A program made the position numbers and the translations under genes. The notes below the pieces were generated by a model. The model was not told the DNA's origin, did not search any database, and saw only the letters and a list, made by a program, of their open reading frames with translations. Of a stretch of DNA of 64,000 bases, positions 53,750-64,000 are shown one piece after another. Each line of letters opens with the position of its first letter. Position 1 is the stretch's first letter. Origin of the DNA: Dactylorhiza incarnata (Eukaryota; Streptophyta; Magnoliopsida; Asparagales; Orchidaceae); the NCBI GenBank assembly GCA_033032865.1, contig JAWHQI010000009.1:10062001-10126000 (forward strand). The letters run 5' to 3'.

Positions 53750-54960
53750 GCGGAAGAATTATTGATTTACTCTTTTCGTTAGACAAATCTCCTGGAAGAT
53801 TTAACTTAAGACAATGACCATTTACTTTGAAGAACATTTTTCCGGGTGAGAAATTAGAACTGTCCCATCAGACCAAACCTCTTTAACGATAAAGGGTCCG
53901 GACCATCAAGATTTTAGCTTTCCCTGAAAAGGCGAAGACGAGAATTATAAAGAAGGACGAGATCGCCCGACGAAAAGTTTTTGGAAATTTAATATGTTTA
54001 TCGTGGTAAAACTTTGTTCGCTCCTTATATAATTTGTTGCTCTCGTACGCATTCGTTCACCACTAATCTAATTCGTTCATTTGAAATTTCCTTTATTCGG
54101 CCGCTAACGTAGAATTGAGATTTAAAAATTTAAGTGCCCAAAATGCGCGGTGCTCTAATTTGACCAGAAGGTGGCAAGCCTTGCCATAAACCAATCGATA
54201 CGGTGTACAACTGATAGCGGTCTTGTACACCGTTCGATAGGACCATAACGCATCATCGAGCTTAAGCGACCAATCCTTCCGATTAATAGAAACAAATTTT
54301 TTTCTAATATCCTCATTAATTCTCGATTTATGACTTCGACTTGGCCCCTCATTTGTGGGTGTTAAGCAGTGGATAGTTTATGCGTGACACCATATTTTGC
54401 TAATATTTTCGTGAATTGGCTATTACAAAAATGGGTGCCCCGATCACTGACTATAGCGCGCGGCATGCCAAATCGAGAGAATAAAATTTTTTTAAGAAAT
54501 TTACGATGACTCTCGCATCGTTGGTGGGGAAAGCTTGAGTTTTGGCCCACCTCAACACATAGTCGACCGCAACGAGAATATACTTGTTTGAATAAGAGGG
54601 GGGGGAGTGGGGGTGGGAGAGGACCAACGAAATCGATACCCCAAAGGTCAAAAATTTCGCATTCTAAGAAAATATTTTGGGGCATCTCATCCCGGCGGGA
54701 GATGTTCCCCGACCGCTGGCAGCTGTCGCAAGTACTCACAAGGGTGTGAGCATCTTTGAAGAGTGTGGCCAATAAAAGCCTGCCTCCAACGCCTTCCTCG
54801 TAGTTCGGTTCGCTTGATAATGACCACCCGTTGGTCCTTCGTGACAATGCCATAAAATTTTTAGGCCTTCCTCAGTCGAGACGCATCTTATCACTACTTG
54901 GTCCGCGCAGACACGGAATAGAAAGGGGGCCTCCCAAAAGTAATTCTTTAAATAAGAAAA
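53750..54960 (-). pseudogene. Athila-like integrase
   Basis: H2C2 region [17 protein letters not shown] (about 54840-54890) and CDSCQRSGN (about 54730). The core has catalytic Asp in WGIDFVGP (about 54635), Asp in VSDRGTHF (about 54440) and Glu in GQVEVINRE (about 54335), so the DDE residues are all visible. Frameshifts and stops occur near 54600 and 54360 and become frequent beyond 54150. The C-terminal part is barely readable, down to about 53750. Confidence 0.82.
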
Positions 54961-55035
54961 GAATTTCTTCCTTTGCTGACTAGAGAATTCTTTTGGCAGG
55001 ACCCGGGCTACTAGTTAGTTAGCCAAATCCGCAAA

Positions 55036-55737
55036 CTAGGGGGTGGAAGATATATTTATATTTTCGAGAGAAAGGATGAGCTCTTCAGGGAATTTATCAT
55101 TAATATCAGCTTCTATTAACGCTTCCGTAGCGGGATTTTCTAAACGGGAAAGACGGTCAACCGCCAAGTTTTCAGCTCCCCTTTTGTCCCGAATCTCTAA
55201 ATCAAACTCCCACAAGAGGAGGATCCATCGCAAAAGATGGGGCTTGGCGTCCGATTTACTTAAAAGATATCTAAGAGCAGAGTGATCTGTGAAAATGATT
55301 ACTTTGGAGAGAGTGATGTACGACCTAAACTTATCAAAAGTGAAAATGATTGCTAGAAGCTCCTTCTCGGTAGTGGTGTAATTTGCTTGTGCCGATGTGA
55401 GTGTTTTTCTCGCATAATAAATCGAGTGGAAATACTTACTCACTCGTTGGCCTAAAATGACACCTACCATAATATCACTCGCATCGCCCATAATTTCAAA
55501 GGGTAACCACCAATCCGGTGTGACTAGAATCAGAGAGTTTATAAGTTTTTCTTTGATAAGTTTAAAGGCCAAATGACATTCGTCATTAAAAAGGAAAGAA
55601 GATTCTTTTTCGAGAAGATGGGTTAACGTCTTCGTGATTTTTGAAAAGTTTTGAATGAAACGCCGATAAAACTCTGCGTGGCCTAGGAAGCTTCTAATTG
55701 CTTTTACATTCGTTGGAGGGGGGAGTTTTTTGATCAC
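55036..55737 (-). pseudogene. Athila-like RNase H region (233 codons open)
   Basis: Starts in the RT connection segment ([23 protein letters not shown]). RNase H residues are Asp in IMGDASD, Glu in [10 protein letters not shown], Asp in [11 protein letters not shown] and Asp in [11 protein letters not shown]. One of the best preserved parts of the element. It lies in another frame from RT, so the polyprotein is broken between them. Confidence 0.87.
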
Positions 55738-55881
55738 TTCAATCTTGGCCCTACGACCTCGATCCCTTTGCTCGATATTTTATGGCCAAGGAATAATCCT
55801 TCTTTGACCATAAATGACATTTATCCTAATTAAGAGTTAGATTTGTTTCCTCACAACGTTGTAGCACACGCTCGAGATTTT

Positions 55882-56658
55882 TTATACAATTTTAAAAGAG
55901 TTTTTGAAGACGGAGAAGTCGTCCATGAAAACTTCCATCACTTCCTCTACTAACTCATCGAATATCGCCAACATGCATCTTTGGAATGTAGCCGGCGCGT
56001 TACAAAGACCAAATGGCATCCTTCTATAAGCTAAGGTGCCAAAGGGACAAGTGAATGTTGTTTTCTCTAGGTAGTCGGGCGAAATAGGGATTTGAAAATA
56101 TCCTGACAAACCATCGAGAAAATAGTAGTAGGAGTGACCTGAATGGCATTCTAAGATTTGATCGATAAAAGGTAATGGGAAGTGATCCTTACGTGTGGCA
56201 TCATTTAGTTTTCGATAATCAATGCACATCCGCCAACCCATAACGGTACGGGTTAGGATAAATTCGTTGTTTTCATTTGCTACAATCGTTACGCCGCCTT
56301 TCTTTGGCACGACTTGTACCAGGCTAACCCAAGTACTATCCGATATCGGGTTGATGATTCCCGCAAGTTTGATAACTTTAGCCTTATTGACTTCTTTCAT
56401 ATTCGTGTTTAGCCATCGTTGAGGCTGGACCGTGTTGCGGGAATTATCTTCGAGGAAAATTTTGTGATTGCAGAAAGAAGGGTTAATACCCTTGATATCC
56501 GATATTTGCCATGCAATTGCGTGACGATGATTGCTTAAGATTAGAGTCAATTCAGAAATTTCTGAATCGCTCAGTTTGGATGACACAATAACGGGTAGCT
56601 TAGAATCTTTTTCTAAAAATAAATATTTAAGGTCAGGGGGGAATTGTTTTAACTCCAA
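55882..56658 (-). pseudogene. Athila-like reverse transcriptase (258 codons open)
   Basis: Motifs in order: LPVIVSSKLS, IAWQISDIKGINPSFCNHKI, WVSLVQVVPKKGGVTIV, GWRMCIDYRKLNDATRKDHF, FLDGLSGYFQIPI, CPFGTLAYRRMPFGLCNAPA and FMDDFSVF with the two catalytic Asp. It shifts frame at the end (after 55882); the thumb region before RNase H is not readable in one frame. Confidence 0.87.
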
Positions 56659-56871
56659 AATGGGTGGCTCTTCATATCAAGTTTTAATTTTTAATTTTTC
56701 TAAATATAGTGGCTTGGGTGGTGTGGAGCGAGAGACTTCTTCGTCTAGACAAAAGAGCTCGGCGAGCTCGAAATTGTTACTCAATGTGGAGTCTAACTCG
56801 GGAAGTGAATACAACTCATTCTCAAAACATTCTTCTGGGTAGAAACACGAATCGTCATACTCTAAGGTGTT

Positions 56872-57690
56872 TCACATCGAGGGATTTATACTAAAATTAA
56901 CTTCATCATCTCCAACCCGTAGGAGGAGCTTTTCGTTAATTACGTCGATAATTGCCCGAGAGGTGGCAAGGAAGGGGCGACCAAGTATGAGGGGTACTTC
57001 AGCATCCTCTTCGATATTAAGAATGACAAAGTCCACCGGAAAGATGAACTTGTCAACCTTAACGAGCACATCCTCCACTATCCCTACCGGATATTTTATT
57101 GAACGATCTGTGAGTTGGATACACATCGGGTGGGGCTAGGATCTCCTAGACCTAACTTTTTAAATAATGAAAAAGGCATGAGATTTATACTTGCTCCAAG
57201 ATCCGCTAAGGCGTGTTTTACTAAGGAATTGCCAAATAGACACGGGATGGAGAACCGTCCCGGGTCATTTGCTTTTTGGGGCAATTTGTTAAGTATAACT
57301 GCAGTGCATTCCGCGTTTAAGGAATTATGCGAAATATCTTCTAATTTCTATTGGAGAGCAACTCCTTAAGATATTTCGCTTACATCGATACTTGAGAGAT
57401 AGCCTCGCAGAAAGGTACATTAATATGAATTTGTTTTAACATTTCTAAGAACTTTTTGTAAATTTTCTCGGCGCACTCGCTCCTTAGCTTATATGGATAC
57501 ATAATATTTGAACTAGAAGCGTGCAGAGCTAGCGTAGCGGATAAATTTGGAGATAAAATAGGAGTAGGAGGAGGGGAAGTAGTTACCTTGGGTTAGTCCT
57601 GTTTTGAAACCACATCCTTTCCGCTGCGGAGAGTAATGATGTTTGCACTCTCCCTTGGATTTGGCTCTGTATTTCCCGGTAGAGCTCCTT
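56872..57690 (-). pseudogene. Athila-like gag end and protease
   Basis: 57284-57096 has the protease motif [23 protein letters not shown]. After a frame change near 57125, 57126-56872 has [18 protein letters not shown] and EVPLILGRPFLATSRAII. Upstream, 57690-57290 in pieces reads GALPGNTEPNPRE and ITLRSGKDVVSKQ, the usual region before the protease, with stops. Cut at about 57690 by the Tekay-like fragment. Confidence 0.8.
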
Positions 57691-59425
57691 GCTGACTTTT
57701 CTGATCAATATAAAGGTCTGGTAATTTTCTCATAATTTTTAGACAAGTATTTTTGGTGGTTCCTTCTTTAATTTATAATTTGGGGTAATTATTCAATATT
57801 ATAATTAGAAGCCAACACCTTACTGCAAAATTGTGATATTCTGTATTTACTATTATTTTGACATCATAGATTTTTCATAATTTTATGGGGGCCATATCAT
57901 AAGAATATCTTACACTTCATGTTCAATTTCATACTTGGCCAATGTTGGAGAAATTATAATAAATGCCAAATAAGCAAGGAAAAATATGATCATCTGGATT
58001 TAGTCTTAGAATATCATGATAGACTCTCAGTAAAAATCTTGAGTCAATTGGATGAATATTTGGGGTACCTCCTCTTATACAACTCATATAACTCATTTGG
58101 TCTGCGTATAGTAAAACTGTAAAACTTGAGTAATTTGTGGATCATTATGTGAGAATGTAAGTTAGATGGTGTACCTAGCCTGGTTGAAGATCTTGAAGGT
58201 CATTAAAAGGAGTTTATGTGATGAGAGTGTGCTTGGTGAGTTAAGGGTGTAGTTATGCTCGGGATTGACGAAAGATCGTCTTTCCCGTGGGGAGTCAGAA
58301 AACACTTAGGAGGATAATTCAAGTGAAGTGTTAAGAGGGGTAATCTTATGGGTAGATACCAATAACACTAACTGTCTTGAGAAAGGGAGCTTTGGGCTAT
58401 CATCCCATCACAGCTCCTAGTACCGTTGCGAGCCCCTCACAGGGTTGACCTCAGGAAGTCCAAGATTAACCATAAATTGTAGGAGTAAATGTTGTACAAT
58501 ACTAACTTAATATTGCACACACCCACACCCCGTGGTTTCGGTAGGTCAGTTGGTTTGGTTTTACGAGCAGTAGTCTCGGTGGTTGGAGCAACAGACTAGT
58601 TAGTTCGGTGAGATTGTGACTCAGTAAAGCTTGTTGGTACGGACGGGTTGGTCCGGCGAGCTGGTGGCTCGGAAGGTTAGGGTGATGGGTAGGTTATCCC
58701 AGGGAGCTTAGGGATCAGAGATAGATGGTAACATATTGTATGTGCATAAAGGTGGTGGGTCATTAGTATTGACGGTCATCGCACCGACGTTGATACTTTG
58801 GCTCGGTAAGTGTGGTTAACACTTTGCCAAAGAAAAGTTTGGTGGACTAGCAAGTAAGAGTACACAGGGGTTCCGCTGTTGTGTTCTTAGAGTTGAGGCG
58901 TACGATAGGTCTAGGTTAGGTAGTGAAGATACCAACCTAGAGGTGGGCGAGGCCCAACCCACCGCTTCCGTTTGCCACTACGGGAGTATCATGGGAGATT
59001 TGCTAGCACCAAAAAGGGGGAACTAAAGGTCTGTGCGCGGAGAGTCGAAGTGTGTGAGTTGCACTTGTATGAATGTAACATTAAACTGCATAAACTTGCA
59101 TGACATGGCATAAACATTGCATTTCAACCCCTACCCCTATCGTATAAATTGGTTATGAGTCTTTTTATACGACAGGCCCTGCTAAACGACCCCTTGGTCT
59201 ATAGGTTTGTCTGGGCATTCATATAGATTAAGGTTACACTTCCTTAATACTGCTTTAGTTATTACTACTGCTTACTTGTTACTATTTTACTTCTTACCGC
59301 CTTACTCTTTGTACTATTTGTTGCATAGCGATATACCCTTCTGTAGTAAGATTCACTGTCACCTGCTTTTGATTATACCCCTTGATGTCCTCCGCTTCAT
59401 CCTTCCGGCTCAGTGCCTAGGAGTC
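57690..59425 (-). repeat. Tekay-like LTR fragment, antisense
   Basis: Reverse complement matches 25377 to about 27110 (for example 59140-59180 with 25610-25670, and 58381-58470 with 26331-26425). Both ends are cut: left by the Athila remnant, right by the LTR inserted at 59426, preceded by 5 bp GAGTC. No gene is seen. Confidence 0.8.
58381..58470 (-). repeat. Shared 95-nt module, antisense Tekay copy
   Basis: The complement reads CTTGGACTTCCTGAGG, GGGGCTCGCAACGGTACTAG, TGTGATGGGATGATAG and CCCAAAGCTCCCTTTC. In its right half it is closer to the copy in the Athila element (53231) than the other Tekay copy (26331) is. Confidence 0.7.
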
Positions 59426-61092
59426 TGATAGAGAAAATCATGTTCTCCAATCTATACTCGATTAAGGCAAGTGTACCTATCGAAATATAGCATAGGATAT
59501 AAAGAATATCAAGTTCGTATTAGACTCGGGGCTGTCGAGTACTTTTACTTCGGGAAAACAAAACTATTATTTTATCGAATAATATTTTATTAGTGATAAT
59601 TTATAATTAAAATTAAAATAAAGAAATAAAGAAAAAAGAAACAAATCTTGATCAAAGCGCACTCGGAATGAAAATCAAGAGAGATAAATTCTACTTCTAA
59701 TCCAATCCTTGACCGTGGAGATTCCCGGATTATGGACGCGCCTTGGTCGAGGACGGCGCCCAACTAAGATTAGGTTGATCGACCGAACTCCCATTCTAAA
59801 ATCGAAACCCCAAAACTTGCTTTAACGAGGTGAATCCCACTATAGGATTTGACTCCTATTCAGAAGATTTACGTCATCCTCTCTCGAGGGTTGCATGCAA
59901 CTCATTTTATTCCTGAGCGATTGATTCGTACTCGCGACCTGGTTCAGCTAACTAGAATTTGAAAATAGATTTGAAGTCATACATAGACATATGAAATCAA
60001 GATAAATCAAGAATAAATCGAAGGAGGAAAAGAGATAAAAACGAATAAGAAATTATTTCATCCAAGACTTGCAAATTTCAAGATCTAAAAAGATTAATCA
60101 AAATGACATGAAACTAAAAAGAGGAAATGAATGAAAAAGACATTTTTTATTAAAAGGAAATTGAATTACATAAGGATTGAAAGCTTTGCATGAAATGAAA
60201 ACTAAGATTACATTGCATAAATTGAAATTACATAAAATTAAAATCTAAACTAATACAGGAATTGAAAAGAACAATTCTGCCCCAAAAGGGTGCAGAAGGG
60301 AAGAAATTTCGACCCAAGAAGGGTGGAAAAAGGGATGCCTTGAGATCTGGAAGAGCTGCCTTTTTATAGGCAAAAGTTGGGGTTACACACCCTTGGTCAC
60401 GCCCGTGACCAAGGGCTTGTAATGGGCGTGATCGAACCTGGAGCGGGAGAGGTGCATTCTGGAGTTACTGCAGGCATTAAAAGCGCGTCACACCCTTGGT
60501 CACGCCCGTGACCAAGGGCGTGTAATCTTAAAATAGATGCTGGCGCAGGAAATCTTTGGCGGGAAGGGCGTGACTCTGGCGGCAAAGGAGTTACACGCCA
60601 GTGTCATTGGAGCTACATGGGGGTGACATTGACGAAGCATCCTTGGGGCGTGATCTGCTGGCAGGGAGGTTACACGGGCGTGACATTGGCAGTCACGGGC
60701 GTGTACTTGGCGAAATCGTGTCATGGCTTCAGGACACGGCAGGCTGAGCTGGAGGCAGGGTTCACCGGCATGACAATGGAAAGTCACGGGCGTGACTTGG
60801 AAAGTCACGGACGTGTACTTGGAATTCTTCTCAGAATGTGCCCAGGTTGGCGGGAGCAGGTCTGGAAATAGTTTTATGTTAACACGCCCTTGGTCACGGG
60901 CGTGACTGAGGGCTTGTACTTGCATTTTTGGGCAAAAACTCCAGAAATCCTGAAAAACATAAAGCAAACTTAAGTTATTGAACAATTATAAATAGAAATG
61001 ATTATTTAGTTAAAATAGACATATTATTTATAAATTCAAATTATTATTAGCCTAAAAACTATGATAAAATTAGGCAAAAATACTACTCATCA
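59426..61092 (-). repeat. 3' LTR of the short Athila derivative
   Basis: TGATAGAG...CTCATCA, 1,667 bp. At 60383-60422 and 60489-60524 are long palindromes (TTACACRCCCTTGGTCACG and its complement around CC). Up to 60920 there are many GTCACGGGCGTG units. Confidence 0.87.
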
Positions 61093-61130
61093 AATATCCC
61101 ATACTTAAGCTTTTGCTATTCCAGAGCAAA
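61093..61130 (-). promoter_or_regulatory. PPT and hairpin of the short Athila derivative
   Basis: Minus strand: CTTAAGTATGGGATATT next to the LTR. Inside, arms CTTTTGCT and AGCAAAAG around 7 nt. Confidence 0.6.
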
Positions 61131-61485
61131 AGTATGATAGATTTTCATAAGACATTAATAATATTTCTAATTAAACTAAAATTTTCTTGAATCAAAAGAA
61201 AGCTTAAAATAAAATTTAGGGATTTAAGAGATAAGTCCTAAATTATGAAAATAAGATAAAAAGAGAGAAATGTTTAGCCAAGAATTCTCAAATTTTTTAA
61301 CTAGCAGACAAAATTAAGTAATTTGCGAATCAAAATTTGATTAGAATTATAAAAACTCCAATTTTGAAGAGGCTTATAGAAAAATTCAAACTACTACTTA
61401 TGCTCTCCCAATATTTTAATTTGAGTCTAAAATCAATTATATTGGCTAAAGGGGTTTGGGTAAACATGAAGCTAGGTTTGATTGG

Positions 61486-61656
61486 GGGTGATGAATTTTA
61501 TCCTCTCACCCAATTTTTTTTTTCTACTTGTACATGTTTAGGAAAATGATGAATTTTATCCTCTCATTTTCCATGACATATAATCTTTTCATAATAAACT
61601 TCATAAAAGGGAGGTGCATATGTTTAGGAAATAATGAATTTTATCCTCTTATTTCC
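61486..61656 (-). other. Array of three stem-loops with the invariant loop
   Basis: Loop TGAATTTTATCCTC in stems GGGTGA/TCACCC (61486-61511), GGAAAATGA/TCATTTTCC (61541-61572, nine perfect pairs) and GGAAATAA/TTATTTCC (61627-61656). Same type as 52474-52712. All three stems differ from each other. Confidence 0.8.
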
Positions 61657-62236
61657 ATGACAAATGATCTTTTGATAACTCTTTTTTTTTCTTGGGTAGG
61701 GCTAAAATAAATTTTAGATTAAATTGAAATATTTTGAGAGCAACTATAGTAAATTGAAATTTCCTAAGGATCTAAAAGGATGAGGTAAAAATAATTAAAA
61801 TCTAAAGTTGTTAAGCACAAGTACTACAAAATTGAGACTAATTAAAATAAAAGAGAAAAAGTGCTAAATAAATTACTCTAATCAAATTACGATCATAATA
61901 AATTCCTTAAAACTAAATCAACTAAAAATTAAATTTTTACTAACCATGATAAAATAGAAGATTAGCCAATTAAAATTAGTTAAAAATGCTAATAAATAAA
62001 CTCTCAAATGTTTGATTTTAGAAATAACAAAAACCTATGTAAGGGGTTACTTGATTATCATTAATTTTTTAAGTTTTGAAATTTTTAAATATTTTTTTTG
62101 TAATTTTTTTAAAATTTTTTTAAATATTAGGAAATATACCCCCATACTTAAAATTCAACATTGTCCCCAATATTGAAAACTAAGTAGGAAAAAAAAGAAA
62201 AAAAAGGGAAAATAAATTTTTTTTTGATATGTTTTA

Positions 62237-62330
62237 ATTAGTCTTGGACTTCCCAAGGTCAACCCGGTAAATGGCTCGCAAGGTACTAGAGGATGTGATG
62301 GGAATTTAAGCCCAAAGCGTCCTTTCCAAG
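62237..62330 (+). repeat. Shared 95-nt module in the short Athila derivative
   Basis: GTCTTGGACTTCCCAAGG, GGCTCGCAAGGTACTAG, TGTGATGGGA and CGTCCTTTCCAAG. Fourth copy in the window. Confidence 0.65.
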
Positions 62331-62457
62331 AATTTAATTATAGCATACTTTTTTTTCATTTTTACATTTTTTTTTATTTTTTTTTTAAAAAAATAAAAAG
62401 AAAAGGAAAGATAAAATTAATAGCGTTTCCCCTTTTCGAAATATCCACAAAAAATTC

Positions 62458-62479
62458 CCCAACAACGACGCCAAAAACT
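62458..62479 (-). promoter_or_regulatory. tRNA-Asp PBS of the short Athila derivative
   Basis: Minus strand: AGTTTTTGGCGTCGTTGTTG then GGGAA, next to the LTR at 62480. Same primer as in copies A, B and C. Confidence 0.75.
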
Positions 62480-64000
62480 TGATAGAGAAAATCGTGTTCT
62501 CCAATCTATACTCGATTAAGACAAGTGTACCTATCGAAATATAGCACAGGATATAAAGAATATCAAGGTCGTATTAGACTCGGGGCTGTCGAGTACTTTT
62601 ATTTCGGGAAAACAAAACTATTATTTTATCGAATAATATTTTATTAGTGATAATTTATAATTAAAATTAAAATAAAGAAATAAAGAAAAAAGAAACAAAT
62701 CTTGATCAAAGCGCACTCGGAATGAAAATCAAGAGAGATAAATTCTACTTCTAATCCAATCCTTGACCGTGGAGATTCCCAAATTATGGACGTGCCTTGG
62801 TCGAGGACTGCGCCCAACTAAGATTAGGTTGATCGACCGAACTCTCGTTCTATAATCTAAACCCCTAAACTTGCTTTAACGAGGTGAATCCCACTATAGG
62901 ACTTGACCCCTATTCAGAAGATTTACGTCATCCTCTCCCGAGGGTTGGGTGCAACTCTTTTTATTCCTGAGCGATCGATTCGTACTCACGAGTTGGTTCG
63001 GCTAACTAGAATACGAAAACAGATTTGAAGTCATACTTAGACATGAAATCAAGATAAATCAAGAATAAATCGAAGGAGGAAAATAGATAAAAACGAATAA
63101 GAAATTATTTCATCCAAGACTTGCAAATTTCAAGATCTAAAAAAATAATCAAAATGACATGAAAATAAAAAGGGAAATTATTGGAAAAGACATTTTTATT
63201 AAAAGGAAATTGAATTACATAAGGATTGAAAGCTTTGCATGGAATGAAAACTAAGACTACATTGTATAAATTGAAATTACATAAAATTAAAATCAAAACT
63301 AATACAGGAATTGAAAAGAACAATTCTGCCCCAAAAGGGGGCAGAATGGAAGAAATTTTGACCCAAGAAGGGTGGAAAAAGGGATGTCTTGAGATCTGGA
63401 AGAGCTGCCTTTTTATAGGCAAAAGTTGGGGTTACACGCCCTTGGTCACGCCCGTGACCAAGGGCATGTAATGGGCGTGATCGAAGCTGGAGCGGGAGAG
63501 GTGCATTCTGGAGTTACTGCAGGCGTTACAAGTGCGTCACGCCCTTGGTCACGCCTGTGACCAAGGGCGTGTAATCTTAAAACAGACGCTGGCACGGGAA
63601 ATCTTTGGCGTGAAGGGCGTGACTCTGGCGACAAAGGAGTTACACGCCCGTGTCATTGGAGCTACACGGGTGTGACATTGGCGAAGCATCCTTGGGGCGT
63701 GATCTGCTGGCAAGGAGGTTACACAGGCGTGACATTGGAAGTCATGGGCGTGCACTTGGTGAAATCACGTCATGGCTTCAGGACACGGCCGACTGAACTG
63801 GAGGCCAGTTTCACGGGCATGACAATGGAAAGTCACGGGCATGACTTGGAAAGTCACGGGCATGTACTTGGAATTCTTCTCAGAATGAGTCCAGGTTGGT
63901 GGCAGCAGGTCTGGAAATAGTTTTATGTTGACACGCCCTTGGTCACGGGTGTGACTGAGGGCGTGTACTTGCATTTTTGGGCAAAAACTCCAGAAATCCT
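62480..64000 (-). repeat. 5' LTR of the short Athila derivative, incomplete in the window
   Basis: TGATAGAG start; runs parallel to 59426-60950. The palindrome at 63432-63471 has 19-bp arms with one mismatch. A second at 63539-63573 is similar. Confidence 0.87.

Larger units (their letters stand above)
50367..57690 (-). mobile_element. Athila-like Ty3/gypsy element, lacking its 5' end
   Basis: Minus strand: gag end and protease (57690-56870), RT, RNase H, integrase (to about 53750), the post-pol motif, a non-coding 3' region with a stem-loop array, a PPT and the 3' LTR (50367-52068). It inserted into copia element 2. The right side is replaced by a Tekay LTR fragment at about 57690, so the 5' LTR, PBS and most of gag are missing. 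No env-like ORF remains. RT motifs (GWRMCIDYRKLNDATRKDHFP) are of the Athila type. Confidence 0.87.
59426..64000 (-). mobile_element. Short Athila derivative without coding capacity, running off the window
   Basis: 3' LTR 59426-61092 and 5' LTR 62480 to beyond 64000 enclose only 1,387 bp. A PBS (62458-62479), stem-loop array, shared module, AATATTG/CAATGTT hairpin with G-tract and PPT hairpin are kept, but gag and pol are absent. LTRs look nearly identical by eye, so the insertion is young. It must rely on proteins in trans. Confidence 0.85.

Noticed and set aside
60383..60930. CRISPR-like array of palindromic repeats
   Set aside because: Repeats are irregular in spacing and sequence, lie in LTRs present twice, and the host is a plant. 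They are promoter-region motifs, not a CRISPR array.
1..64000. tRNA, rRNA or host protein-coding genes
   Set aside because: I looked for tRNA-like A and B boxes, rRNA cores and domain-bearing frames outside the repeats and found none that I could support. tRNA-like matches were all primer binding sites.

Overview
The window is a block of nested LTR retrotransposons from a plant nuclear genome, most probably a flowering plant with a large, repeat-rich genome. I found no convincing host gene, rRNA, tRNA or CRISPR array. The evidence for a plant is the element types: Athila-like Ty3/gypsy polyproteins with a tRNA-Asp primer binding site (PBS), Ty1/copia elements with an initiator-Met-tRNA PBS, PF04195-like 'gypsy type transposon' domains, and long LTRs starting TGTAAGACCC. 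The species cannot be fixed from the sequence.

Layout, left to right. 1-2801: 3' end and LTR of a Sirevirus-like copia element. 2802-3544 and 11189-about 13564: one gypsy element (Tat-like by its architecture) carrying spliced genes antisense to its LTR. 3545-11188: a complete non-autonomous gypsy-type element (copy A, TSD CTAGC) inserted in it, itself holding a copia solo LTR (5831-6766, TSD GGTGT). 13565-15844: a plus-strand relative (copy C). 15845-16342: start of a Tekay-like long LTR. 16343-17418: an LTR with large palindromic arrays. 17419-23999: copy B of the non-autonomous family, with an intact 406-codon zinc-knuckle ORF. 24000-24917 and 36492-about 39484: a second Tat-like element. 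It is split by an approximately 4.7-kb long LTR (24918-36491, TSD GTACT), which is itself split by a copia solo LTR (27582-29736, TSD ATGAC) and a short copia element (30132-34802, TSD AAAAC). 39485-40821: Athila pol fragment. 40822-45944: decayed copia element 1. 45945-50366: copia element 2, Sirevirus-like, 5' half only. 50367-57690: Athila-like element, minus strand. 57690-59425: antisense Tekay LTR fragment. 59426-64000 and beyond: a short deletion derivative of the Athila family.

How the parts relate. Copies A, B and C share LTR ends (TGATG...CATCA), a tRNA-Asp PBS, a hairpin next to the polypurine tract (PPT) and a motif just after the last ORF with the Athila element at 50367-57690. 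They therefore look like non-autonomous partners mobilised in trans by Athila machinery, while encoding a zinc-knuckle acidic protein of their own. The Athila elements carry an array of stem-loops with an invariant 14-nt loop and co-varying stems, which I consider the best candidate for an undescribed RNA-level system here. About ten unrelated LTR types in the window carry arrays of short CpG-rich palindromes or repeats, most of them upstream of the promoter. Repeat calls rest on direct reading. Percent identities and lineage trees were not computed.
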